Shown here one piece after another: positions 8,908-17,826 of a DNA stretch of 40,032 nt. The translations under genes were made by a program, and so were the position numbers. A model generated the notes under the pieces. That model searched no databases and had not been told where the DNA came from. It worked only from the letters and a program-made list of their open reading frames with translations. Position 1 is the first letter of the stretch, and the number at the start of each line of letters is the position of its first letter. Source of the DNA: Melioribacteraceae bacterium (GTDB lineage: Bacteria; Bacteroidota; Ignavibacteria; Ignavibacteriales; Melioribacteraceae); NCBI GenBank assembly GCA_023230485.1, contig JALNXG010000036.1, forward strand, positions 1-40,032. The letters are read 5' to 3'.

Positions 8908-9936
8908 ATGAATTATAAAAAACTTGGAAATAGCGGAATATTTGTTTCGGAGATTTGTTATGGAGCAATGTCTTTTACGGGGAGTAAGGGATGGAGACAT
9001 ATATCCAAAACAAATCAAAAAGAAGCTGATGAATTAACTGCAATCGCAATCGATAATGGTATTAATTTTATTGATACTGCAGATATTTATTCCGAAGGTG
9101 CTTCTGAAATAATGCTTGGCAAAGCTCTTGGCAAAAAAAGAAAAGATATAATTCTTACAACGAAGTTCGGATTCAAAGTTGGCGATGGAGTAAATGATAA
9201 TGGGCTTTCGCGCAAGAGAGTTATTGAAGCCTGCAACGAAAGTCTTAAGCGTCTCAATACTGATTATATTGATCTCTATTTAATTCATGCGGCTGATTTT
9301 ACTACACCATTAGAGGAAACACTTTCTGCTCTTAATGATTTAGTACGTCAAGGGAAAGTCCGCTATATTGGTTGTTCCAACTTTTATGGATGGCAATTAG
9401 TAAAAGCAAATTCAATAGCAGAAAAAAATGGATGGGCAAAATTAATTGTTAATCAAATATATTATTCACTTCTTGGAAGAGAAGCGGAATATGAGATGAT
9501 ACCTGCTGCGATTGAAGAGAATATAGCTAATACAGTATGGAGTCCTCTTCATGGCGGTATTTTATCAGGAAAATATTTAGATAAAAAGAACTGGCCCAAA
9601 GATACTCGTATATCAGAACCGGGTGCTCATTTTCCTTATGATCTCGAAAAAGGAGAAGTAATAATTCGTACGGTTATCAGAATTGCAAAAGAAAATAAAG
9701 TGAGTCCTGCTCAGGTTTCATTAAAATATTTGTTAATGAAAAAAGGGGTTACCTCTTTGGTGATTGGTGCAAAGAATAAAGAACAACTTTTAGATAATCT
9801 AAATACAGTGAATTGGGAATTGACGAAAGAGCAATTTGATGAACTCGAGAATTTAAGTACACCAAAGAATGTTTATCCGCATTGGTATTATGAATATTTC
9901 CGCAAAACTGAATTAGAGAAAGGTGCTCATCTATGA
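8908..9936 (+). CDS. Aldo/keto reductase
   Basis: NAD(P)H-dependent oxidoreductase of 342 residues with a TIM-barrel fold. The catalytic tetrad is complete: Asp56 and Tyr61 in FIDTADIYSEG, Lys86 in LTTKFGF, and His127 in YLIHAAD. The C-terminal cofactor segment is SLVIGAKNKEQLLDNL. It resembles the potassium-channel-beta/YajO-like branch that accepts sugars or small aldehydes. A 69-bp gap with AT-rich imperfect hairpins (for example 8864-8887) separates it from the ATPase gene, the largest break in the operon. Its stop overlaps the nucleoside hydrolase start (ATGA). A second, different aldo/keto reductase lies at 21990. Confidence 0.9.
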   Translation: MNYKKLGNSGIFVSEICYGAMSFTGSKGWRHISKTNQKEADELTAIAIDNGINFIDTADIYSEGASEIMLGKALGKKRKDIILTTKFGFKVGDGVNDNGLSRKRVIEACNESLKRLNTDYIDLYLIHAADFTTPLEETLSALNDLVRQGKVRYIGCSNFYGWQLVKANSIAEKNGWAKLIVNQIYYSLLGREAEYEMIPAAIEENIANTVWSPLHGGILSGKYLDKKNWPKDTRISEPGAHFPYDLEKGEVIIRTVIRIAKENKVSPAQVSLKYLLMKKGVTSLVIGAKNKEQLLDNLNTVNWELTKEQFDELENLSTPKNVYPHWYYEYFRKTELEKGAHL

Positions 9937-10814
9937 AACAAAAAATTTTATTAGATACTGATATTGGTACAGATATCGATGATGCCGTGGCATTAGCATA
10001 TCTACTAATGAAACCTGAATGCGATCTATTAGGAATCACAACAGTAACAGGCGAAGCTGAAAAAAGAGCTATGATAGCTTCTGCAATCTGTAACGTAGCT
10101 GGAAAGAAAATTCCAATTTATCCCGGTGCAGAAAATCCATTAATAATAGAACAAAATCAGAAAGTGGCTCAACAGGCAATATTTTTAGATAGATGGGAAC
10201 ATGAGAAAAATTTCCCTAAATATGATGCTATCGAATTTATGCGTGATACAATAAGGAAGAATCCGGGTGAAGTAACTTTGCTTACTGTTGCACCTCTTAC
10301 AAATATTGGACTTCTATTCGCAACAGATCCAGAAATCCCATCATTATTAAAAGGCTTAGTAATGATGGCGGGATATTTTGAAAGAAAAGATACCACTGCA
10401 TACCCGCGTGAATGGAATGTCTTCGGAGATTATCATGCTTCTAAAATTGTATATAATGCAGATGTTAAAATTCATCGTTCTATTGGATTGGATGTTACAC
10501 GTGAAGTTATAATGGACTCAAAAGAAGTAAAAGAAAAATTTAATCATCCTATACTTGAACCTGTTTTAGATTTTGCAAAAGTGTGGTTCGAAAAGTTTTA
10601 TGATTCAATTACATTTCACGATCCTTTAGCAGCCGCAACAATATTTAACGAAGATATATGCACTTTTACAAGAGGTGATGTGGATTTAGATATTACGGGC
10701 CCGGAACATCCAGGAATTACAAGATGGAATCCGAATAGTGATGGAAAACATGAAGTTGCTTTGAAGGTAGATAAAGAAAAATTCTTTGAAGAATATTTTA
10801 GCGTGTTTAAGTAA
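9933..10814 (+). CDS. Inosine/uridine-preferring nucleoside hydrolase family protein
   Basis: A 293-residue member of the family that hydrolyses the N-ribosidic bond of nucleosides using a tightly bound calcium. The N-terminal Asp cluster DTDIGTDIDD (Asp8, 10, 14, 16, 17) is the hallmark. VAPLTNIG, EWNVFGDYHAS and FHDPLAAA match the other substrate and metal-site strands. There is no signal peptide, so it acts in the cytoplasm. It is coupled on both sides (ATGA with the reductase, TAATG with the binding protein), which is unusual company for a nucleoside enzyme. It may act on imported ribosides, or its substrate may be another N- or O-glycoside. Confidence 0.88.
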   Translation: MKQKILLDTDIGTDIDDAVALAYLLMKPECDLLGITTVTGEAEKRAMIASAICNVAGKKIPIYPGAENPLIIEQNQKVAQQAIFLDRWEHEKNFPKYDAIEFMRDTIRKNPGEVTLLTVAPLTNIGLLFATDPEIPSLLKGLVMMAGYFERKDTTAYPREWNVFGDYHASKIVYNADVKIHRSIGLDVTREVIMDSKEVKEKFNHPILEPVLDFAKVWFEKFYDSITFHDPLAAATIFNEDICTFTRGDVDLDITGPEHPGITRWNPNSDGKHEVALKVDKEKFFEEYFSVFK

Positions 10815-12106
10815 TGCAAAAACTCTTCATCATCTTATCATTAATATTTATTATGAGTTGTTCCAGCAATAAAAAGAACGATCAAGAAATAGTATTCTGG
10901 CATAGTTTTGTTCCTGCTACACAGCCGGCATTCAACAAAATGATAGAGAAATTTGAAAATGAAAATCCTGATATTCATATTAAAGCGCAGTATGTTCCGA
11001 CAGGCGATGCATTAGTACAGAAATTAATTTCATCTTTACAAAGCGGCACTCAGCCCGATATAGCTTGGATTCATTCAGATTTTATGGATAAGTTGATTGA
11101 GGGAGATGCAATTTATGAACTTGATCATTTTATTAAATCGAGCGATGGATTGACGCAAGAGGAGATGAATGATTTCTTTCCTGAATTACTTAAATCAGCA
11201 ATGTGGAATGGAAAACTTTATGCATTACCAATGGAGGCGACTGTATTAGCACTTCATTACAATAAGGATGCTTTTAGAGCGGCAGGATTAGATCCAAATA
11301 ATCCTCCGAGTACTTGGGATGAACTTTATGAGACTGCAAGAAAATTAACAATCGATAAAGACAATGATGGTAAAATAGACCAATATGGTTTTTATATCCC
11401 TGTATTTCCGGCTTCGGGTCAGCTATCTATCTGGATGGTTTTGCAATGGGAGCCATTTGTCTGGCAGGCAGGTGGAAAAATAATTAATGATGAGCAGACA
11501 AAACTTTTGATTGATCAAGCTCCTGCAATTGAGGCATTATCATTCTGGAAGAAGATTTATGACATGATGAATTTTTCAAATTTTACTCTTTCTCATGATC
11601 TCGGTTTTTCTTCGGGCACACTTGCAATGGTAATGGATGGTCCTTGGAATCTCCCCAATTATAAAAAATTAAACAAATTCAAATGGGGTATTACATCACT
11701 GCCGGCAGGACCGAAAGAGAAAGCTACATATATTGCAGGTGAACATCTTGCAATATTTAAGAAAACGAAAGAACCTGCGAAGGTTTGGAAATTTGTTAAA
11801 TGGTTTACTCAGCCCGAAAATCAAGCTCTCTTCTCTCAACTCTCCGGTTATCTCCCTGTACGTAAATCGACTTTAGAATTAGAAAGTTATAAAAAATTTC
11901 TTTCCGAAGAAGAATATATGAATGCTTTCATAGATCAAATAAAAATTGCAAAAGCACAATCGCCGATTGATCATTATAAAATTGAAATTAATCAAACTAT
12001 TGCCGAAGCAGTAGAACAGACAATACTTGGCAATAAAGACCCTGCTGAAGTTCTCAAGGAACAAGCACAAAAGGGAAATAAACTTTTAGAATCAATAAAC
12101 AAATAG
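10814..12106 (+). CDS. Sugar-binding lipoprotein of an ABC importer (family 1, MalE/UgpB type)
   Basis: The extracytoplasmic solute-binding protein of a carbohydrate ABC transporter, 430 residues. A lipoprotein signal (IFIMSCSS, lipid-modified Cys16) is followed by the family's opening IVFWHSF, then QKLISSLQSGTQPDIAW, PMEATVLALHYNKDAFRAAGLDP...TWDEL and a GxLAMVMDGPWNL segment, as in oligosaccharide or glycerol-phosphate binders. The start overlaps the previous stop (TAATG). It fits functionally with the MsmK-like ATPase upstream. The permeases must be encoded elsewhere, most simply upstream of the window. Confidence 0.9.
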   Translation: MQKLFIILSLIFIMSCSSNKKNDQEIVFWHSFVPATQPAFNKMIEKFENENPDIHIKAQYVPTGDALVQKLISSLQSGTQPDIAWIHSDFMDKLIEGDAIYELDHFIKSSDGLTQEEMNDFFPELLKSAMWNGKLYALPMEATVLALHYNKDAFRAAGLDPNNPPSTWDELYETARKLTIDKDNDGKIDQYGFYIPVFPASGQLSIWMVLQWEPFVWQAGGKIINDEQTKLLIDQAPAIEALSFWKKIYDMMNFSNFTLSHDLGFSSGTLAMVMDGPWNLPNYKKLNKFKWGITSLPAGPKEKATYIAGEHLAIFKKTKEPAKVWKFVKWFTQPENQALFSQLSGYLPVRKSTLELESYKKFLSEEEYMNAFIDQIKIAKAQSPIDHYKIEINQTIAEAVEQTILGNKDPAEVLKEQAQKGNKLLESINK

Positions 12107-12116
12107 AGGTAAAAAG

Positions 12117-12860
12117 ATGAACACATATATATCGGATGCACAAAAGAAACAGTATCAAGATGAAGGTTATTTTGTTTTTGAAAATGCAATCACTCCCGAT
12201 CAAATCAAGGAGATGCAAGCTGAATGTGATACATTAATAAAAGCGCAGGATGACGAAATGGAAGCAACGGGCAAAGATACTTTAGGGCTTAGCCGAAAGA
12301 ATAGCCGCTACTTCGTTTTTAATGCGTATAAAGAACGCCCTTATTTAGCTAAGTTTTTATTTTCAGATTTAATGGCCGATCTTTGCAAAGCAACTATCGG
12401 AGATACTGCTTATCTTTTCTGGGAGCAATTTGTTGTTAAAGGTACTGATAAAAAAGGAGCTGAATTTGGCTGGCATCAAGATTCGGGGTATGTCGATGGT
12501 GATCATAAATATTATGTAAATTTCTGGATTCCGCTCGATGATGTGAGCGAAGAGAATGGAACGATATCAATACTTCCATATTCAAAAGCTGGTACTGATA
12601 AAAAAATCGAACATGTTATTCAACCGGATGGTGATCGTCATGGTTATTTCGGCGAAGAGAAAGGTGAACTAATGGATGTTAAAGCGGGTTCGATAGTTGT
12701 TTTCTCAAGTGTAGCTTTCCATAGATCAGGTGCTAATAGCACTGATAAAATGAGACGTGCATGGGCACTTCAATATTCGCCAGAAGTAATTTTAGAGAAA
12801 GATGGTTCTCTTAAAGGACTTGATGAAAAGTTTTTAGAAAACGGAAAGAAAGTAAAATAA
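12117..12860 (+). CDS. PhyH (phytanoyl-CoA dioxygenase) family protein
   Basis: A 247-residue Fe(II)/2-oxoglutarate-dependent oxygenase of the PhyH superfamily. The N-terminus YQDEGYFVFENAITPDQI is typical. The iron facial triad is readable as His120-x-Asp122 in GWHQDSGY and His202 in VAFHRSG, and the following basic stretch KMRRAW would bind 2-oxoglutarate. FWIPLDDVSEENG is the family's core strand. It is preceded by GAGGTAAAAAG and lies between the sugar-binding lipoprotein and a secreted lactonase-like gene. Its substrate is unknown; the context suggests a sugar-derived compound. It requires oxygen, in contrast with the oxygen-sensitive glycyl radical enzyme 6 kb away. Confidence 0.88.
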   Translation: MNTYISDAQKKQYQDEGYFVFENAITPDQIKEMQAECDTLIKAQDDEMEATGKDTLGLSRKNSRYFVFNAYKERPYLAKFLFSDLMADLCKATIGDTAYLFWEQFVVKGTDKKGAEFGWHQDSGYVDGDHKYYVNFWIPLDDVSEENGTISILPYSKAGTDKKIEHVIQPDGDRHGYFGEEKGELMDVKAGSIVVFSSVAFHRSGANSTDKMRRAWALQYSPEVILEKDGSLKGLDEKFLENGKKVK

Positions 12861-12878
12861 AATCACAATGAGGTAGTT

Positions 12879-13820
12879 ATGAAAAAGTCAGTTCTATTAT
12901 TTTTAATTGTTTTTGTCGGTACTATTTTTTCGCAAACTTCCTCAGGAAAATTAGAGAAAGTTTTTTCAGACGGGTTCTTTACAGAAGGACCTGTCTCTAG
13001 GGAAGATGGAAAAATATTTTTTACCGACCTTACATTCACAACTGAAACAGATTTACAAGCAGGTAATATTTGGCTCTATGATGCCAATACAGATAAAACA
13101 ATTCTGTATCGATCACCAAGTGGTATGGCAAATGGATTAGATATTTATAAAGGTAAATTTTATGCATGCGAAGCCGCTGACTATGGTGGAAGAAGAATTA
13201 CCGAAACAGATATTGCAACAGGTAGAGCAAAAATATATGCCGCCTATTACAACGAGAAACATTTCAACTCTCCTAACGATTTAGTCTTCGATTCAAAAGG
13301 AAATTTATATTTTACCGATCCCCGTTATTCAGGACATGAGCCGATAGAACAGCCGGTAAATGGTGTTTATAAGGTTACGCCCGATAAAAAAATTGAACTG
13401 CTTACAGGAATGATTTCGATGCCAAATGGAATTGGAATATCTCCCGATGAAAAAATTCTTTATGTCGTTTGCAATGACGAAACCGATCCGGCAACAAATA
13501 CAAGTGAAAAACTCAAAGGCAATTTTATTGCTAAGTTTTTACTTAATGATAACCAACCAATGGAATACCTCGGTTTATTAGTTTCTTTTAAGTATCCAAC
13601 CGGACCTGATGGAATACAAGTAGATGTCGAAGGTAATATCTGGGCAGCAATCCGTGAAGAAGCTGCTCCATATATTGGCAAGTATGATTCAGAAGGGAAA
13701 GAATTATTACGCATACCATTACCGGAAGTGCCCTCTAATCTCTGCTTCGGAAAGGGTAAGTTTAGTAATTATCTTTTTATCACTGCCGGCGGTTCACTTT
13801 ATAAATATTTACTGAATTAA
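12879..13820 (+). CDS. Secreted SMP-30/gluconolactonase/LRE-like protein
   Basis: A 313-residue six-bladed beta-propeller with a signal peptide (MKKSVLLFLIVFVGTIFSQ). The family's divalent-metal ligands are recognisable: Glu in FTEGPV, Asn in SPNDLVFD, Asn in MPNGIGISPDE and Asp in GPDGIQVDVEGNIW. Family members hydrolyse aldonolactones such as gluconolactone. An exported location suggests action on a periplasmic sugar lactone. GAGGTAGTT lies in front of the ATG. It is followed 4 bp later by the GH43-GH92 gene. Confidence 0.87.
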   Translation: MKKSVLLFLIVFVGTIFSQTSSGKLEKVFSDGFFTEGPVSREDGKIFFTDLTFTTETDLQAGNIWLYDANTDKTILYRSPSGMANGLDIYKGKFYACEAADYGGRRITETDIATGRAKIYAAYYNEKHFNSPNDLVFDSKGNLYFTDPRYSGHEPIEQPVNGVYKVTPDKKIELLTGMISMPNGIGISPDEKILYVVCNDETDPATNTSEKLKGNFIAKFLLNDNQPMEYLGLLVSFKYPTGPDGIQVDVEGNIWAAIREEAAPYIGKYDSEGKELLRIPLPEVPSNLCFGKGKFSNYLFITAGGSLYKYLLN

Positions 13821-13824
13821 AATT

Positions 13825-16800
13825 ATGAAAAAAATAGTTTTGATTATTATTCTATTAGTAGTAGGAATAAATTATTCCTATGGACAAATATCAAACCCCA
13901 TTTCACCTGAGGGTGCTGATCCATGGGTAATTCAACACAAAGGTGTTTACTACTATTGTTATTCAACGGGTTCATCAATCTTCATTAATAGCTCCGAAAA
14001 ATTAGAAGATGCAGTTCAACAAACTGGTGTGGAAGTTTGGAGACCGGAAGAAGGTAAATCATATTCAAAAGAGATTTGGGCACCGGAGCTTCATTTCTTA
14101 AACAATAAATGGTATATCTATTTCGCAGCTGATGATGGAAGAAACGAAAATCACAAAATGTATGTTCTCGTGTCGGATTCAGAAAATTCTAAAGAAAAGT
14201 ATCAATTTATTGGACAGCTAAAAACCAAGACGGATAAATGGGCAATAGATGGTACAATTTTAGAATATGGAGATAAACTCTTCTTTATTTGGTCTGGATG
14301 GGAAGGCGATATTAATATTTCACAGAATATTTATATAGCTGAGATGGAAAATCCTTTTACGATTAAGGGGGAAAGAGTTTTAATATCTAAACCGGAATTT
14401 GAATGGGAAACTATTGGAGAACCTTTAATTAATGAAGGACCGGAAGTACTAAAGAACAATGATAAAGTATTTATAATTTATTCTGCGAGTGGAAGTTGGA
14501 CTGACCACTATTGTTTGGGACAGTTAAGCCTAATTGGAGATAACCCGCTTAATCCAAATGATTGGGAGAAAAAAGATAAGCCTGTTTTCACTGGCACTGA
14601 AAAAATTTTTAGCCCTGGTCATGCATCATTTACTTATTCACCTGATATGACTGAAAATTGGATAGTATATCATACAGCTAAAACAAAGGGAAGCGGCTGG
14701 GATAGAAATGTTCGAATTCAGAAATTTTCATTTAATGAAATTGGAGAACCAAATTTCGGGAATCCAATAGATGATGGAATATTATTCGATTCCCCTTCTG
14801 AAAATAATTATCAAAAATATGTAAATCCTTTTATTGGGACATCAAATGGGGGTAATACATTCCCTGGCGCAGTTGTTCCATGGGGGATGGTATCGGTTAG
14901 CCCACAAAACGCATTCGGTGCTCCCGCCGGATATTTATATGGCGAAAATAATTTCCGTGGCTTCGGGCATAATCATTTAAGCGGTACAGGATGCGGCGAT
15001 CTCGGCTCTATAATAATTTTCCCCTTTAATGGAAAATTAGATTATAACGATTACTCTACTACATACAAAAACGAAAGCGCATCGCCGGGATTCTATTCTC
15101 TTTATCTCGATAAGACAAAAGTAAAAGTAGAGGTGACTGCAACAGAGAGAACAGGATTAATAAAATTTATTCCTGATGAGGAGATGGAATTAAAAATACT
15201 TATTGATGTAGGAAGAAGTCTAACACTTCAAGGCGGCGGAAAAATAATAATTAATTCAGATAATGAAATATCAGGTTATAATATTTCTGGCGGTTTCTGC
15301 GGTGAGGAAAATAGAAATACAACTTACTTTGCTTCTGAATTTAGTAAATCTATTGTTGCGACTGAATTAATCGATTCTTCAAAGGGAATAATCTTTTCCT
15401 TCAAATTAAAGAAGGAGGAAGAATTAATTCTTAAAACCGGAATATCATATACAACAGTAGCGAATGCGAAAAATAATCGAAAAGAAGAAGTAAAAGATTT
15501 TGATTTTACAAAAGTTAGAAACGAAGCGATAGCAAAGTGGAATAATGTTTTAAGTAAAGTGAAGGCAGTCGGTAAAAAAGATGATATGATTAAGTTTTAT
15601 ACTTCGTTATATCATATGCTTATTCATCCGAATATTATTAATGATATTAATGGAGATTATACTATATACAATAGCAATGAAATAGAAAAAACAAAAGGAA
15701 ATAGATATACTATTTTTTCATTGTGGGATACTTATCGAACTCTTCATCCATTCTATACACTTCTATATCCTGATATTCAATTAGAATTAATAAATACGAT
15801 GTTGGCTATGTATAAGGAAGGTGGATTTCTGCCAAAGTGGGATTTACTTTCCAAAGAAACATATATGATGGTGGGCGATCCTGCATCGATAGTTATAGCA
15901 GATAGTTATATAAAAGGGATTAAAGATTTCGATACAAAGCTTGCTTTAGAGGCCATGCTAAAACCTGCAATGCTAAAGAAGGGTGAGCATGCACCTCCAA
16001 TACGTGCCGGTTATCATCAATTTTTAGAATATGGATACATACCATTCGAGCAAAGTATGGATGATGATTGGTGGGTCTGGGGACCGGTATCTACAAACTT
16101 AGAATATAATTTAGCAGATTGGTCAATAGCACAATTCGCAAAGAGAATTGGTAACGAAAAAATAGAAAAGAAATTTTTTGATCGTTCAATGAAATACAAA
16201 AATATTATTGATACTACTACAAAATTTGCACGTTCTCGATTAAAGAATGGCAATTGGCTTGAACCTTTCGATCCTTATTTGAGTGTCGGTTCTACTGATT
16301 GGGAAGGTTCAGGTGGACCCGGTTATGTTGAGGGAAATGCTTGGAATTATTCATGGTTTGTTCCATTTGATATTCCCGGATTAATAAAACTATATGGCGG
16401 AGAAAAAGCATTTGCTGAAAAACTGCTCGAATGTTTTAAGAATAATCAATTCACGATAAATAATGAACCCGATTTTGCCTATCCATATCTATTTAATTAT
16501 GTCGAAGGATATGAATATAATACACCGGAATTAGTTACTGAAATAATGGAATCTGATTTTGGTGTTGATGATGCGGGACTGCCTGGTAATGATGATTGCG
16601 GTGCAACTTCGGCATGGTTCGCCTTCTCTGCTCTTGGATTTTATCCTGATCTAACAGCATCAGAAAATTATTCTATCGGCATTCCCTTATTTGATAAAAT
16701 CATACTTTCAATTGATGGTAGGAATGTTACGATAGAAAAAAGTGAAACCCCAAACGAGATAATATTAAATGGAAAGAGATACAAAAATTTTATTAATCAT

Positions 16801-16839
16801 TTTGATATAGTAAAAGGAGATGAAAATGAAAAAAATTAA
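13825..16839 (+). CDS. Secreted GH43-like / GH92 fusion (exo-glycosidase plus alpha-mannosidase)
   Basis: A 1004-residue protein with two catalytic modules behind one signal peptide (cleavage near SYGQ). Residues 22-327 resemble a five-bladed GH43 propeller: Asp32 in GADPW, Asp142 in WAIDG and Glu204 in LINEGPE match the base, pKa modulator and acid, and FSPGHASF is the late His motif. Residues 328-1004 form a complete GH92 module: YVNPFIGTSNGGNTFPGAVVPWGM, FGHNHLSGTG, FSLWDTYRTLHPFYT, GYVEGNAWNYSWFVPFD and GNDDCGATSAWFAFSALGFYP. GH92 enzymes are calcium-dependent exo-alpha-mannosidases. There is no T9SS tail, so a periplasmic location is likely. The stop overlaps the start of the oxidoreductase gene. 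The module order suggests that one enzyme removes a decorating sugar before or along with mannose. Confidence 0.87.
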   Translation: MKKIVLIIILLVVGINYSYGQISNPISPEGADPWVIQHKGVYYYCYSTGSSIFINSSEKLEDAVQQTGVEVWRPEEGKSYSKEIWAPELHFLNNKWYIYFAADDGRNENHKMYVLVSDSENSKEKYQFIGQLKTKTDKWAIDGTILEYGDKLFFIWSGWEGDINISQNIYIAEMENPFTIKGERVLISKPEFEWETIGEPLINEGPEVLKNNDKVFIIYSASGSWTDHYCLGQLSLIGDNPLNPNDWEKKDKPVFTGTEKIFSPGHASFTYSPDMTENWIVYHTAKTKGSGWDRNVRIQKFSFNEIGEPNFGNPIDDGILFDSPSENNYQKYVNPFIGTSNGGNTFPGAVVPWGMVSVSPQNAFGAPAGYLYGENNFRGFGHNHLSGTGCGDLGSIIIFPFNGKLDYNDYSTTYKNESASPGFYSLYLDKTKVKVEVTATERTGLIKFIPDEEMELKILIDVGRSLTLQGGGKIIINSDNEISGYNISGGFCGEENRNTTYFASEFSKSIVATELIDSSKGIIFSFKLKKEEELILKTGISYTTVANAKNNRKEEVKDFDFTKVRNEAIAKWNNVLSKVKAVGKKDDMIKFYTSLYHMLIHPNIINDINGDYTIYNSNEIEKTKGNRYTIFSLWDTYRTLHPFYTLLYPDIQLELINTMLAMYKEGGFLPKWDLLSKETYMMVGDPASIVIADSYIKGIKDFDTKLALEAMLKPAMLKKGEHAPPIRAGYHQFLEYGYIPFEQSMDDDWWVWGPVSTNLEYNLADWSIAQFAKRIGNEKIEKKFFDRSMKYKNIIDTTTKFARSRLKNGNWLEPFDPYLSVGSTDWEGSGGPGYVEGNAWNYSWFVPFDIPGLIKLYGGEKAFAEKLLECFKNNQFTINNEPDFAYPYLFNYVEGYEYNTPELVTEIMESDFGVDDAGLPGNDDCGATSAWFAFSALGFYPDLTASENYSIGIPLFDKIILSIDGRNVTIEKSETPNEIILNGKRYKNFINHFDIVKGDENEKN

Positions 16840-17818
16840 ACTCGGAATTATAGGTACTGGACTTGCCGCTAAAAATCTACATCTTCCCGCACTTTATAAA
16901 TTGAATGACAAATTCGAGATTACCGCTGTATGCAATCATACCGAAAAAAAAGGGAAAGAATTTTCTGCATTGGTCGGTGATGTACCTGTTTATACCGATT
17001 ATAAAGTGATGCTCAAAGAAGCTGATATTGATGCTGTGGATATTGCACTTCCAATCGAATTTAATCATCAAGTTACAATCGATGCATTCAAAGCAGGTAA
17101 ACATGTATTCTTAGAGAAACCATTAGCTGCATCAATTAAGGAAGGTAAACAATTATTAGCAGCGGAAAAGAAATATAATGTAACCGCGCTTCTCGCAGAA
17201 AATTTTAGATATAAACAGGTCTTCCGTTCCACAAAGGAGTTAATTAAAAAAGGAAAGATTGGGAAAGTTTACGCATTCAATTGGAATCTTTATTATAACG
17301 TAACTAAGAAGAACGAATATGCACAAACGAAATGGCGTCAAGAAAATAAATATCCGGGGGGGTTCGTGCTTGACGCAGGTGTTCATAATATAGCCGCTGT
17401 TCGATATCTATTCGGAGAAGTTGATAACGGCACTTCCTATATAAAATCGATTAATTCTAAAATTGGTGAATATGATACGATGTCATTTAGTTTTGAGATG
17501 CTCAATGGAATCAATGGTGTTTATAATATCTATTTCTCTGTAAAAGGTCATTGGGAAGATCAATTTTTGATTTTCGGTACTAAAGGTACAATTGAAGTAA
17601 GCACAAATAAAATTACCGTTAAGAAAGAAGATATGCCGGATGAAATATTTGAGTATAATGATAGCTTCGGCTATTATGAGGAATTTACTGATTTCTATAA
17701 CGCTATTATGAAAAAGAAAAAACCGTTTAGCAGTTTTGAAGAAGGGTATAGAGATATGGTAATAGTTATCGATGCAATTAATTATGGAATACAAAACTCA
17801 AAAGGATTTATACCTTAA
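16826..17818 (+). CDS. Gfo/Idh/MocA family oxidoreductase
   Basis: An NAD(P)-dependent sugar or inositol dehydrogenase-like protein of about 330 residues. It has a Rossmann motif GIIGTGLAA at the N-terminus, the family's EKPLAAS (Lys98 as the candidate catalytic lysine) and the GGFVLDAGVHNI segment with the conserved His of the C-terminal domain. An in-frame ATG at 16820 exists, but AGGAG at 16815-16819 abuts it; 16826 has proper spacing and gives the usual MKKIKLGIIG start. It ends the operon and lies 8 bp from the convergent activase gene. Together with the lactonase-like protein it would suit an oxidative sugar pathway, but the substrate is not evident. Confidence 0.88.
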   Translation: MKKIKLGIIGTGLAAKNLHLPALYKLNDKFEITAVCNHTEKKGKEFSALVGDVPVYTDYKVMLKEADIDAVDIALPIEFNHQVTIDAFKAGKHVFLEKPLAASIKEGKQLLAAEKKYNVTALLAENFRYKQVFRSTKELIKKGKIGKVYAFNWNLYYNVTKKNEYAQTKWRQENKYPGGFVLDAGVHNIAAVRYLFGEVDNGTSYIKSINSKIGEYDTMSFSFEMLNGINGVYNIYFSVKGHWEDQFLIFGTKGTIEVSTNKITVKKEDMPDEIFEYNDSFGYYEEFTDFYNAIMKKKKPFSSFEEGYRDMVIVIDAINYGIQNSKGFIP

Positions 17819-17826
17819 TCTTGCAT

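Noticed and set aside
17483..17794. 103-residue minus-strand frame opposite the Gfo/Idh gene
   Set aside because: It is an antisense shadow of a conserved dehydrogenase, with composition expected from the complementary strand.
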